From Brachionus rotundiformis (Eukaryota > Rotifera > Eurotatoria > Ploima > Brachionidae), in contig JAESIW010000020.1 in assembly GCA_016802295.1 (NCBI GenBank), positions 3,021,964-3,085,963 on the forward strand: a stretch of DNA of 64,000 nucleotides, written 5' to 3'. Under the pieces are notes generated by a model. That model saw only the letters and a program-made list of their open reading frames with translations, made no database searches and was not told the DNA's origin. The position numbers and the translations under genes were made by a program. Shown here one piece after another: positions 49,972 through 59,874 of the stretch (within the stretch, counting starts at the first letter, position 1; every line of letters starts with the position of its first letter).

Positions 49972-50043
49972 GCCGAAACTCGGGATCGAACCAAGGACCT
50001 TTAGATCTTCAGTCTAACGCTCTCCCAACTGAGCTATTTCGGC
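49972..50043 (-). tRNA. trnF-GAA: tRNA-Phe (anticodon GAA)
   Basis: 72 nt on minus. The acceptor stem GCCGAAA pairs with TTTCGGC, the D arm is GCTC/GAGC, the anticodon arm is TTAGA-CTGAAGA-TCTAA with GAA, and the T arm is CTTGG-TTCGATC-CCGAG. All four stems pair and no intron is present. The next plus-strand gene is over 500 bp away. Confidence 0.96.
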
Positions 50044-50567
50044 TTATATTTGTCCAGTTAAGTTTTAAAACTTTAAAACTTTGTATAAAGGAAAATGAAA
50101 AAATTAAATGCATTTTATAAAGAACTGTTTACATCGGGTTTGTTTAATTATATTATTTGTTTAATTATTTTAATTTTTAAAAACAAAATTAAAAAATTAA
50201 ACAAAACTATAATTAAGTTGAAATTTAGTATTTTTATTAGTAAATATAAAGAATTTCAAGACGAAATTTTGCTTTGCTTAAATAATACATAGTGAAATCG
50301 AAGATTATTATAAAATTTTTAAGATCGTGCTCAAAAATTTTTGACTTTTTTTTAAATTTAAAATTTAAAGCAGAAATTACTTAATCAAGCTTTGAATGCT
50401 TAACTTAATTTCTTTTATCTAGAAAACTTTGGTAGGATATTACAGATAGAAAATTATATAACATTATAAAGGTCTCAGAATTAAATTTAAATTCTTGAAA
50501 ATTAACATCAAATTTCTCTACACGTGAACAAAAAATAAACTTTTATTTTTATTATCTAAATTTGTCA
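50044..50567. other. AT-rich spacer between tRNA genes
   Basis: No feature is supported. A 65-codon open frame at 50095-50292 is Lys/Ile/Asn-rich, as expected by chance at this base composition. Confidence 0.5.
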
Positions 50568-50638
50568 GGGGGTATAGCTCAGTGGTAGAGCATTCGACTG
50601 CAGATCGAGAGGTCTCCGGTTCAATCCCGGATGCCCCC
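50568..50638 (+). tRNA. trnC-GCA: tRNA-Cys (anticodon GCA), copy 1
   Basis: 71 nt. The acceptor stem GGGGGTA pairs with TGCCCCC (one G-T pair), the D arm is GCTC/GAGC, the anticodon arm is TTCGA-CTGCAGA-TCGAG and the T arm is TCCGG-TTCAATC-CCGGA. A T-run shortly after the 3' end can serve as the Pol III terminator. It is identical to the copy at 52494-52564. Confidence 0.96.
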
Positions 50639-51282
50639 TTGTTTTTTATCTCAATGCTAGTTTCAAAATCATATCATAACATTTAATTAATTTAAGTATT
50701 ACTCGATATTTTATATTTTAAACAAAAATAGTTTTTGCTTTTTTTTAAAGTTAAGAATTTGATACTAGAACCTTAGAGATATATCTATTTTAACTGAGCA
50801 AAATAAATTTTCATAATTATCTTTTTGTATAAAAATTCATCAGATTAACGCTTAATTTAGTAATTTTATTAAAAATATTAAAAGTCAAAAAAAGAGAAAA
50901 TATAATTAAAATGTAATTTAGTTTACTAATAATTACCTTTTAATTAATTTTTAAATAACCAGCTATTCCGTTCAATCACAGTCCTACAGAGTCGATTTCA
51001 CATATTTGATCCTTTTTGTCTGCATACATGTTTTTTCAAGCTTCTCCATTATTTATTAAGTAAAACTAAATCAATGGTAAAATATAATTTCTTACAAAGA
51101 TTAATTTATTGAACTTTTAAAGTTATTTCATAGATTAAATTATTAATCACAAGTCAATATTTAAAAAAAGCTGCTTAAACAAATTTCAAAATTACAGCCT
51201 AAGGAAAATTCTTTTGATCCACTTATACTGGCAAAAGATGGACTTTATGAATGTATAAATTAAGAACTATTGAGTCAATGCA

Positions 51283-51400
51283 TTCAGAAAAAAGAGTGCG
51301 ATCGCTTGAACATGTAATTAGAATGAAAAAGCGAGCCCTTCAATCGACACCTCATGGGAAACATAAGAAGGACGACTAGCACAAGGTAATCAATCACCAA
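51283..51400 (+). mobile_element. decayed LINE RT tail
   Basis: Reads RVRSLEHVIRMKKRALQSTP, then HGKHKKDD before a stop. This corresponds to the W-GHVLRM...RI-KRAL-WTP-GKRKRGRP ending also seen at 19690-19790 and on minus at 38300-38590. The GRP motif is lost by mutation. Confidence 0.6.
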
Positions 51401-51879
51401 ATAGCTCGTCGAAATGAAGATAATGGCAAGAAGTAAGGGTAAAGGCAAAATATTGTCTTGAGTGAAAATCAAAGTAATAACCTTATGTTTTGCAAGGAGT
51501 GAAAAAAGAAAAAAAATTCATTTAAAAATATATTTTAGATAATAAAACTAAAAGAAATGAAATTAGACAAACTAAGTTTTTTCATTCTTAAAATTTTAAT
51601 CAAAGTTATTATTTGGTTAGAAGTTTACGTTTTAAATGCAAAAAATTTCTAACTAATTTTTTAAACCAATTCAATATAAAAAAAAAATTAACTTTTTATT
51701 AAAAATCAAATTTTAATACATTAAAATTAAAACTTTTTCCTGTCAATATTCATCAGTTTTCAATTATTCTAATTTAGTCTCACATATAAGATAGTTAGTT
51801 AGCTGATATAGATAATTTTGGTTGAACACTTTGAAAAATCATTTTATCCTTGGCATAAGCAAGGATAATCTCCGCACAC

Positions 51880-52160
51880 AGGAAATTACAGTTTATCAAA
51901 AGTGAGGCGTATGAGTACTAATTTAATTCAGATATTCAAAATCATAAATGGTTATAAAATTAACCTTACCAATCTTTCATCTACTCAGACATGCAACTTG
52001 AGGAAACATACAAAATGTATGGTAAAGGAATAAAAGTTGAATTCCACGCTTTAATTTCTTAACCGATGAGGTGGTTAATGGCTGAAATACCCTCAAGAGA
52101 TTGTGGATGCTGAATTAATGAATACTTTCAGAGAAAACTTAGACAAATGGCTAATCACAC
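51880..52160 (+). mobile_element. decayed LINE C-terminal tail
   Basis: Reads LSKVRRMSTNLIQIFKIING, then YKINLTNLSSTQTCNLRKHT, and after stops YPQEIVDAELMNTFRENLDK. The order RxxTxLIxxFKIxNG, LRxHxxK, LPxxIVxxxxxxxFRxxLDK is the C-terminal signature of CR1/jockey-type LINEs. Stops in the middle show decay. Confidence 0.65.
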
Positions 52161-52493
52161 ATTATTTATAAAAGCTCTGGTAAACTCTGGCAAGAACGAA
52201 TGGGAAATAGAAAATGAAAGAAAAAGTTCCAATTTGGATTTAGATTTGTCAATTTTCATTTTCTTTTGTTATCAAAGTAAATACAATTTTTTTTCGTTAT
52301 TTTGTAAAAAATTTATAACATGGAACTATGTTTTGTTTATTTGTTATAAATTGATCATCAAGTATTTTTTTTTGAAATGAAGTTTTAAATTATTACATGC
52401 TAGATTTTTATTGTTTGATTGATAAAAGATGAAAGTTTTATGAAAATTCAATAATTATAAGTCGCTTTTTACATAGTTTATTAATATTTGTCA

Positions 52494-52564
52494 GGGGGTA
52501 TAGCTCAGTGGTAGAGCATTCGACTGCAGATCGAGAGGTCTCCGGTTCAATCCCGGATGCCCCC
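52494..52564 (+). tRNA. trnC-GCA: tRNA-Cys (anticodon GCA), copy 2
   Basis: Identical in sequence and folding to the copy at 50568. The flanks match only briefly: TTTGTCA just upstream and TTGTTTTTTATC just downstream. The second copy therefore arose by a short duplication or by gene conversion, not by duplication of a long block. Confidence 0.96.
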
Positions 52565-53057
52565 TTGTTTTTTATCCCTTGTTTTTTGTCTAGTTGAAAA
52601 TATAAAAAATTCTCTTTTAAATTAAAAAAAATGGACAAAAATATTATAGAAAAAAAAATTATCAATTGATTTAATTTCTATACACAGTTAATTAGCTTTA
52701 TTTTTAAATTTCAATAAAATTACAATTAAAAAATCAAGCAGATTACAAATATTTAAATGAATAATTATCACCAATAAATTGTCATATAAAAAACGCTTGA
52801 ATATTACAAATAAGACCTTTTTTTGTTAGTTTTTGTTCGAAAAAGATTTAAAAAAAATATTAAAAATGTTATTTCATCATCAAAAATAATTCATTCTTTT
52901 TGTATATTTTTAAAGTTACCTGTTTAAGGCAACCAGGCCCATATTTAACAATCACAGTATAAATTATATTTACTCTCAATTTATCTATTTACAATCGAAC
53001 CCTGAATAATTTACTTATAAGTTAAAATGGCACTTGTAAACAACGCTAATAAAAAAG
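52565..53057. other. AT-rich stretch, 3' flank of SPSB
   Basis: No feature is supported other than the downstream flank of the minus-strand SPSB gene. Confidence 0.5.
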
Positions 53058-54491
53058 CTAATTTTTAAAAAGAAGAAAATTTTTGATTGAATTTGGAAGA
53101 TTTAGCTTATTTATCTCATTAAGTCTCGTTTTTCCCACCGTTTGTCGAACTGTTCTTCGACACAAGTCGGTCAACGGCAGCGGGTTGGGATCCATTCCAT
53201 TGATGTATCTCATGGTAATTTCACAGTGGCCCCAGACAGCCGATACAATGGGGTGCAGTTTTTTTCCCTTCAAGCCCCTGAATGCGACACCTAGAAACTG
53301 ACCATCGGCCAGAAAGGACAAGGTGCCCTCGTCCATGTCCAAACACATCATGAACGTGTCCGGCACCACAAACACTTCGTCCTGTTTGAGCATTCTGGGA
53401 TAGACAGGCGGTGGCTGATTGGTCGCTTTGGTATTGTGGCAAGCTCTATTGCGGCCCAGATCCCATCCCCAGGACTCCGGATTGCTGCCAATTAGAGACT
53501 GGTATCCGACACAATGTAGCGGCGATTTGTCTGTGGCCACTCCTATAATCGCATGAGTTCCCCGCTGACGCGAGTTCCAATTCAATTCCCACAAATGTAT
53601 ACCTTTAGTATAACCTAGTTTGGTTCGAATACAATCAGTAGACTGGGCCACTGGGTGCCTATGTAAAGTAAGCGGATCAGTTTCTTTGACAAATATGTTC
53701 AATGAGCGGTCATCTGGATTCCATGCGTGCAAACAAGCCACCTCATAGCTGGTCATAGGCATGTCCAAAAGATATTCTAATCTGGCTGGTATTTGAAACT
53801 CGGACATAAACTTGGTGTTGTTGTTATTGAAGATGATGGAAGAGCTGAAGCCGGCAGATGGTCCGGAAAGCGGTGAGGCGTCCACGTCTAGGTTGGATTT
53901 TTTTCTACCCTGAGGTGTAATGTTGGACGATTCGTTAATGCGAGTTATGGCTATGGATGAGATGGAAAAAGGACCAAATTTCGAGCTTCTAGTCTGAGTT
54001 GGCTCGGAGCTGGTTTCCGCTTTTCTGCTAGGCTTATCTGGCGATTTGGACGGCGAACTGGATGCCGAAGTCGAAGCACTGCTCGACGACAAAATGGATA
54101 TGACAGTTGTTTCATCATTGAGCATGTTTGGCACTCGAGAGCTTGTGGCTGGCGTCACTTGGCTCGACAGAGACTCTGATGAAGCCGTGTGCAGGTAGCC
54201 AGAGTCGTCTTTTTTGTTCGATGGAGTCAGCACCGATTTGGAACCTCGTTTTGGCGACACCACCGAAGACGTGGATGCCGAAGACGAGCTCGAAAGCTTC
54301 AGGTTCTCCGACACCGAGTCACTTTGGCTATTTGTGTTCTCCTGGTCACTGGTCGACTCTTCCTCTTGGCGAACTCTCTCGTTATTCTCGTCGCGCTCAC
54401 ATTTTTCTATTTGTGTGACCACGTTCTGAATAACTTTATTTCCCATGTTTACCAAATGTTTGCGTGTCTCTTCCAGTATAAGTTGACTCAT
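53058..54491 (-). CDS. SPSB1: SPRY domain / SOCS box protein (SPSB1/4, gustavus-like)
   Basis: Substrate adaptor of a Cullin-5/Elongin B-C ubiquitin ligase. Single exon, 477 residues, about 200 longer than human SPSB1/4 (273). Residues ~1-230 are a Ser/Thr/Glu-rich disordered extension with no known domain. The SPRY domain follows from about 235: [100 protein letters not shown] and [17 protein letters not shown]. Residues that bind the D/E-I-N-N-N peptide (RHPVA, GY, VWG) are conserved. The SOCS box is [13 protein letters not shown] (Elongin BC box) and [12 protein letters not shown] (Cul5 box). The start is the first Met of the frame, so a later start nearer the SPRY domain cannot be excluded. 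Confidence 0.93.
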   Translation of the reverse strand: MSQLILEETRKHLVNMGNKVIQNVVTQIEKCERDENNERVRQEEESTSDQENTNSQSDSVSENLKLSSSSSASTSSVVSPKRGSKSVLTPSNKKDDSGYLHTASSESLSSQVTPATSSRVPNMLNDETTVISILSSSSASTSASSSPSKSPDKPSRKAETSSEPTQTRSSKFGPFSISSIAITRINESSNITPQGRKKSNLDVDASPLSGPSAGFSSSIIFNNNNTKFMSEFQIPARLEYLLDMPMTSYEVACLHAWNPDDRSLNIFVKETDPLTLHRHPVAQSTDCIRTKLGYTKGIHLWELNWNSRQRGTHAIIGVATDKSPLHCVGYQSLIGSNPESWGWDLGRNRACHNTKATNQPPPVYPRMLKQDEVFVVPDTFMMCLDMDEGTLSFLADGQFLGVAFRGLKGKKLHPIVSAVWGHCEITMRYINGMDPNPLPLTDLCRRTVRQTVGKTRLNEINKLNLPNSIKNFLLFKN

Positions 54492-55990
54492 AAATGGATT
54501 TGTTTTATTTTCATTAGCCCTTAGTGTTCCGCTGCTTGAAGCCCAGTGTTAAATTATCTAAAAATATAATTATGCTAAATTTTCTTATATAAAAATAGTT
54601 TAATTAAGAATTTAAATTTACGCTGAACATTCGGCATATTGGGTGTGTTAAATTTAGAAAAAATTAATGAGATAATAATGATAAAATTCACATTTTTAAC
54701 AATTAAACAAAATTTAAACATTTCTCAATTAAAAAAAATTGTTTCTTTATACCTTATAAATTGAGTATAGAGGTGTGATTTTTTTTTTGATAAAAAATAT
54801 AAATAAAAAAACATTCATTAAATTCGTGACTAGAAAAAAAGTGAAATGTTCAGAAAATAAACATTTCCATATGTTGGCAAAATTTAGCCCAACTTATTCA
54901 ACAATTGACCCATGTTAAAAAATTAGGACCCTAAAAATAGTCACTAAGTTTTAGTTCTAAAAATAGTTGCACCAAAAATGTCACCAATAGTTGACCAAAA
55001 TTTCAAAAGCAAAAAATAAAAAATGGCTAACATTTACATTTATTTGGTTTTAATTTTAGCTTTCTAAAGGTTGCCAAAATCTGGATTAAATCTTACAATA
55101 AGCTCATGCTAGAGTGTTTCTTTGCCAAATGAACAAGAAAAGTTGAACGCCATTCTAAATAAAATAGTAAAATCCTTGCTTGTGATGGTTTAATTTTGAA
55201 GAAGCACAGCTTAAAAAAAACACTGAATGGCGATGTTTTTATTCTTTCCATGTATTAGATTGTAAAATAAAATTTAAATTTAGTTGCAAAATTTTAATTT
55301 TTTTGAGTTATTCATTTTGAAAATTCATTTTTTAAAGGAGCCGAAACGAGAAGAAATAAGACCGAGAAATGCTCAAGTGTTGTTCATATTAATGTATTCT
55401 AAAATCCATGGTTATGTGCATATTAAAATTGTAGCCAGCGTATACATTTACGCATATGTTTATATTTATTGATAAAGCTATTGAGTTTTTCGTGTACTCT
55501 CCGAAAATGTTTGATTAGGGTCACGATTTTGGTACGTGATTTAAATTTATTTTTGGGTTTTGTTGATATTATTTGAGTGATGAGTATTGATTTAATGCTT
55601 AATTTGTTTCCAAATTTTAATATTCTAATATTTTGATATCTTTTTGTTTTCATAGGACATTGTTGAGAATACGTGTGATCATAATTAATCTCAAATTTTT
55701 TTAATCTAATTTTATTTTAATTGGGTTTAAATGACCCTTTGTTAAATTTATTTTTCTAGTTTGCTTTTATCTCTTTTAATTTAATAAACAAATTTTGAGA
55801 ACTTTTTTTTTTAATAAATAATAAATAAAAGAAAAATAAAGCACTTTTTTGATTTTGAATCTAGTTTAGATTTATTTTTGATAATTTGCTTTCTACTTCA
55901 TTCTAAAATTTATTCGCTTTAGCTTAATTAATAAAGCATAAGTGATAAAATACAATGGACACTTAAGATATTATTCAATGTATGTAATTT
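54492..55990. other. AT-rich intergenic stretch
   Basis: Contains the SPSB 5' flank. No further gene, RNA or clear repeat is seen; small open frames near 55284-55650 look random. Confidence 0.5.
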
Positions 55991-56184
55991 GAGCATTAAT
56001 TTTTTTTGAAACAACATTAATTATATTGGACGAGCATTAATTATTTTAAACGTGCATTTATCATATCAAACATGCGCTAATTAAATTTTTGAACATTATA
56101 AATTTGCAGTTAACATTAATTTTAAAAAATTTACATTAATTTAAAACAAACAGCATTAATTGCTTAACAGTGCTACCATTAAGT
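55991..56184 (+). repeat. phased array of CATTAAT motifs, ~20-bp period
   Basis: CATTAAT or a close variant begins at 55994, 56015, 56035, 56055 (CATTTAT), 56075 (CGCTAAT), 56094 (CATTATA), 56114, 56134, 56154 and 56177 (CATTAAG). Successive distances are 21, 20, 20, 20, 19, 20, 20, 20 and 23. The spacers are largely unrelated, often with an A-rich run and a purine before the C. The array ends about 30 bp before a TATA-like box and 70 bp before a start codon. Confidence 0.7.
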
Positions 56185-56212
56185 ACTTTTTAGTATGTAT
56201 CGATACATTTTG

Positions 56213-56223
56213 TATAATATAAA
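56213..56223 (+). promoter_or_regulatory. TATA-like box
   Basis: TATAATATAAA lies 31 bp upstream of the ATG at 56254 and directly after the CATTAAT array. Its position would start transcription just before the ATG. In DNA this AT-rich, the match alone is weak evidence. Confidence 0.3.
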
Positions 56224-56253
56224 TACGATAAAGAAACTTGAGTCTTACATAAA

Positions 56254-56574
56254 ATGGCAAGTCAACGAGTAGCACAATATTATGGCAAAAAATATGGTAC
56301 GTCTAGTATTATTTTAGGTGGGCTTGAAGCTTGGTGTCAACAATACAATTTAATAACAGATGATAATGACACAGCATGGGTTTCAAATTATGAAATTATA
56401 TATGAAGATGAAATTGATGATGATAAAGATAAAGGTGAAGAAGGTAGAAAATTCAGATTTTTTAACACAATAAAAAGACTTTTATCAAATACAACAATTT
56501 CAAACAGACTTCATCAGAAATTGTTAGCAAATCTAAAAGAGGCAGACCTGCAAAAGCTAAAGGTGCTTTATTAG
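56254..56574 (+). pseudogene. small ORF, probably frameshifted; AT-hook in the other frame
   Basis: 106 codons from ATG, with an in-frame TGA upstream. The first part, QRVAQYYGKKYGTSSIILGG followed by LEAWCQQ, resembles the last strand and helix of a rhodanese fold (G-S-V-L-GG-EAW), but the catalytic Cys loop is absent. The middle is acidic. Near the end the +2 frame reads SKSKRGRPAKAKGALLVQ, an AT-hook-like stretch common in transposon-encoded proteins, while the called frame reads LANLKEADLQKLKVLY. One frameshift would join them, so this may be a decayed mobile-element ORF. The product is not identified. Confidence 0.35.
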
Positions 56575-56640
56575 TGCAATAATGGTTTTATTAATGTCAC
56601 TTTGATAAAATTTTTATGTTCATTTACTGGTTTTATAATG
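56567..56640 (-). repeat. inverted counterpart motifs downstream of the small ORF
   Basis: On minus, GCACTAATAA, GACATTAATA, GAACATAAAA and GCATTATAAA (complements ending at 56576, 56596, 56618 and 56640) are spaced 20, 22 and 22 bp. They resemble the array upstream of the ORF but in the opposite orientation. Fewer and looser units make this weaker than the upstream array. Confidence 0.35.
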
Positions 56641-56886
56641 CAAAAAAAAATTTTCTCATTGTTATGGTTTAAATTAAATATTGCTTGTTTATATATAATT
56701 TAATGCTAAATAAATGATAAATTTATGCTTAATTAGAGATTTTTTAATGATTTTAATTTACTGCTAATACCTTAAAAAAAACGCTCATTTAAATACAAGC
56801 CAATTTATTTTACAAAAAAATCCATCCAAAAATTAGCTAATTCGTATTACTACTGTATTTAAAAATTATTTAACATTTGGCCATAA

Positions 56887-57135
56887 ATGGTGAGGAATGA
56901 TGGATTGAAATTTTTAAAAAATAAGTTAAATGATTTCAATATTGATTTATTTCAACACAGAGTTATCAAGCGTTTTGCCAATTTTCTTCCCACAATTCTA
57001 AATTCTGGTTCTTGGCCCATAGGACTAAAAGAAAAAAAAATCCGAAAATCATTTCAAGAAACTGAATAAAACCTTAGAAATTCAAATAAATATGTTGTTC
57101 CTTCTATAAGAAAATTTAATCATTATTTTGTAATA
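56887..57135 (+). mobile_element. LINE RT C-terminal remnant
   Basis: Reads KFLKNKLNDFNIDLFQHRVI, KRFANFLPTILNS, then after a stop LRNSNKYVVPSIRKFNHYF. This is the final part of the RT protein family whose earlier part is present at 2413-2900. No poly(A) tail or target-site duplication was recognised. Confidence 0.55.
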
Positions 57136-57765
57136 ACTTGTGATTATTTTAATTCTAATTCAAATTTGAATTTATATTTAAAGCAAAGGATTTTTAATAA
57201 TATTAATATAGTTTTTATTACATTTTTTAAAACACTTTGTAACTTTGATATTAATTTCAAAAAACTAATTTTTCTAATAAACATTTTTTTTCAAGTCACA
57301 AGTCATAAGTCAAGTCAAGTTAATGACTTAAAAAAATATAAAAAAAAATTCAACTAGTCTAAAACCGATTATTTTTTATTAATTTTCTTTTTAAATGAAA
57401 ATTTAAATGTAAAGACTAAGATTTTTTAAATTTCGAAAAAATTTATCATTTATTTGCAAATTATAAGTAATTTACTTGACCTAAAGACAAAACTTTATTT
57501 GAAGTCCTTACTTTGACTTAAAACTGTGACTTATAAACAAGTCTGGAATGAACTCGACCATTACCTATTAAGGTTTTGAACTTTGGTCTCATTGGTCGTG
57601 TTGAATATATATCATAGGTAAAGCAAGCTCATAGCAAATCATCTACAGACCGTAATTCAGCTTCATTGACTTTCTTCTGAGTACCAGAGAGGCTTCACTT
57701 CAAAATTTGTTTCGAATCTTTCTCCTTTTTGTTGATATTACCAAATTATTCATTAATTCATTGTA
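57136..57765. other. AT-rich flank of the mariner
   Basis: No feature is supported. The sequence just before 57766 (ending TA) is the mariner insertion site. Confidence 0.5.
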
Positions 57766-58852
57766 TTAGGTTGTTTAATAAGTTTTTTCGTCGATTTTTA
57801 AATGAAAAAATCTCACAAAAGATTAAATTTTTTTATGCAATGTTGTACATGATATACAATGATATATAAGATTATAAGTTTGCTTTTTAAATTTCTAAAT
57901 AATTAACTAAATAAAAATGGATGACAAAAAAATGCATATCCGCCATTGCATGTTATTCAAGTTTGACGAAGAAAAAAATGCGATAGAGGCTACCAAATCG
58001 ATTTTTTTGGTATATGGCGACGACGCTCTGACTGTTCGCACTAGTCAAAATTGGTTTGCTTGATTCAAGGCTGGAGATTTCGACCTCAATGACAAAGAAC
58101 GCGTTGGGAGAACCGTCGAAGCTGATGATGCGTATTTGCAAGAGCTGCTTGAGGAAGACCCGAGTCGGTCGACTAGACAGCTCACTAAAGAAATGTCTGT
58201 AACAAATGGCACCGTTTGGAATAGATTAAACGCCTTTGGAAAGATCCAAAAGGCCGGTAAATGGGTCCCACACAAACTCTCTGAAATCAATATTGCGCAA
58301 TGATTGAGCATTTGCGTTTCTCTCTCGTCTAGGCAAAAAAAAAAAGAGTTTTTTGTGGAAAATCATAACTGGAGATGAAAAGTGGATCTACTTCGATAAC
58401 CAGGTCAACAAAAAACAATGGGTCGACCCTGATCAAGAGCAATTACCTACTCCGAAACGCGAAATTCATGGAAAAAAGGTCATGCTTTGTGTTTGGTGGG
58501 ATCAGAAGGGTATAATCTATACCCAAGCAAACGATAACCGCAGACCTTTATTCACAACAATTGATACGTTTGAGTCACGCTTTGGAAACAAAACGGCCAC
58601 ACAGAGCTAAAGGACAGCGGAAAGTGATTCTTTTACATGATAACGCTAGATCACATGTTGCAAAAACGACTCGGAACACGATAGAGAATCTAGGCTGGGA
58701 AGTCTTATCTCACCCAGCTTATTTACCAGACTTAGCTCCTTCAGATTACGATTTGTTCCGATCCACGCAGCACTTCCTCTGTGAAAAAAATTACTCAGAC
58801 TTGGAGGAAATCAAAAAAGATATCAGTAAATATTTCATATTAAACAACCTAA
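57766..58852 (+). mobile_element. mariner element with TIRs and TA target duplication
   Basis: The left end TTAGGTTGTTTAATAAG begins at 57766. The right end TATTAAACAACCTAA finishes at 58852, matching the left over about 15 bp. TA dinucleotides flank both sides (57764-57765 and 58853-58854), as for Tc1/mariner insertions. The length of 1087 bp is about 200 bp short of a typical mariner, because the transposase C-terminus and the inner right end are missing. After the first 15 bases the right terminal repeat no longer matches the left. No other mariner is seen in this window. Confidence 0.9.
57917..58840 (+). pseudogene. mariner transposase, inactivated
   Basis: Cut-and-paste transposase of the DD34D type. 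It starts at ATG 57917 with an HTH DNA-binding part (LFKFDEEKNAIEAT, QNWFA, FKAGDFDLNDKERVGR, DPSRSTRQLTKEM) and continues to GKIQKAGKWVPHKLSE. The first catalytic Asp is in ITGDEKWIYFDN, the second in ILLHDNARSH and the third in LAPSDYDLF, with 34 residues between the last two. Breaks: TGA stops at 58061 and 58301 in the first frame, a frameshift in the A-run at about 58326-58336, another shift at about 58515-58560, and loss of the end after DLEEIKKDISKYF. The copy cannot make transposase, although all three catalytic Asp codons remain. Confidence 0.9.
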
Positions 58853-59874
58853 TATTTGTTTGCCACGTTCAGGGTTTTTCAGATTCCCAATTCATTTTTT
58901 TCCTTCTATTCTTTCTAACCTCTTTAATCTCTAACCTTATCAACCCTTATATTATTTTGTTAAAGAAAATTATTCACAAATTAATTTTGAAAATTTTAAA
59001 TTAAAACTGTTGGCAAATATATATAAAATAAGCATTTTAAAATACTTTATAATTTTGATAATCAGTTAGGAGTTCCAAATTTGTTTTCATGTAATCCTAT
59101 TCTTTGGTGCTATATCAAAATTTATATTAATTCAAAAAAGAATGTGCAAAAACTTGACAAGTAAAACAATGTATTCCTTAGAGTTAAAAAGAAAGACTTT
59201 TTGGAACTTCAAACGGATCTAAAGGAAAAGTCGAGTTTGAAGACTGGTATTCTCAAGACTGATTGCAACAATTGGCTAACGAATGCATTTTTTATATTTT
59301 TACCAAACCAAGAAATACATCCAATTTATTGGAGATTTGATCATCTTGAAGGTTTGAGAAAAAGATACTCAAGTTTTGAATTCATTTAAAAATCAATTTT
59401 TTTTTTCAAATAAATTTTGAAACCTATCTGTTTGTAGACCCCGGAACGACTAGATTGTTGAATTTTTAAAATCATTATATTCTAGTAAATTCGGTCAGAA
59501 TCACTCAAACGAAAGATATTATTTTACTTTTTAAACTATTGAACATTCTCAAAACTTATATTCTGAATACACTTCTATGATTTCTATGTATAAAAATATT
59601 TTTTATTTTTGAAAATTAGATTTGTTGATATTTTTATTATAAAATCAATAAGACTGAATAATAAATTTAGCTTAACACGTTACTGTATATCAAATTTTGA
59701 TTTTAATTAAAAAATAATTGGTAATCTAGTTAACCTAAAAGTTAACTTTGGATAGAAAATCTCGGTTTAATTCTAATATTAATAATTTTTGAATAATTTT
59801 GTAATTTATTTTGATTTTTGCCGATTTCCAAAGTTCCAAATTTTAGTAAGAAGAATTTTACAAATAAAAATAGA
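58853..59874. other. AT-rich 5' flank of PNLDC1
   Basis: A 62-codon open reading at 59201-59389 (LQTDLKEKSSLKTGILKTDC and so on) is not recognised. No other feature is supported. Confidence 0.45.

Larger units (their letters stand above)
50639..52493. other. spacer between the two tRNA-Cys copies
   Basis: AT-rich DNA carrying two LINE tails in the plus direction (listed separately). No host gene is seen. Confidence 0.5.

Noticed and set aside
53221..54524. ORFs overlapping SPSB in other frames
   Set aside because: Shadows of the SPSB exon; the SPRY/SOCS frame is unambiguous.
56254..56574. Active rhodanese sulfurtransferase
   Set aside because: Only the terminal GG-LEAW part resembles the fold; the catalytic Cys loop is absent and the frame is probably shifted.
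58561..59004. 147-codon ORF starting in the mariner and running past its end
   Set aside because: Only the first part is transposase; the frame then crosses the right TIR into host DNA by chance and is not a fusion gene.
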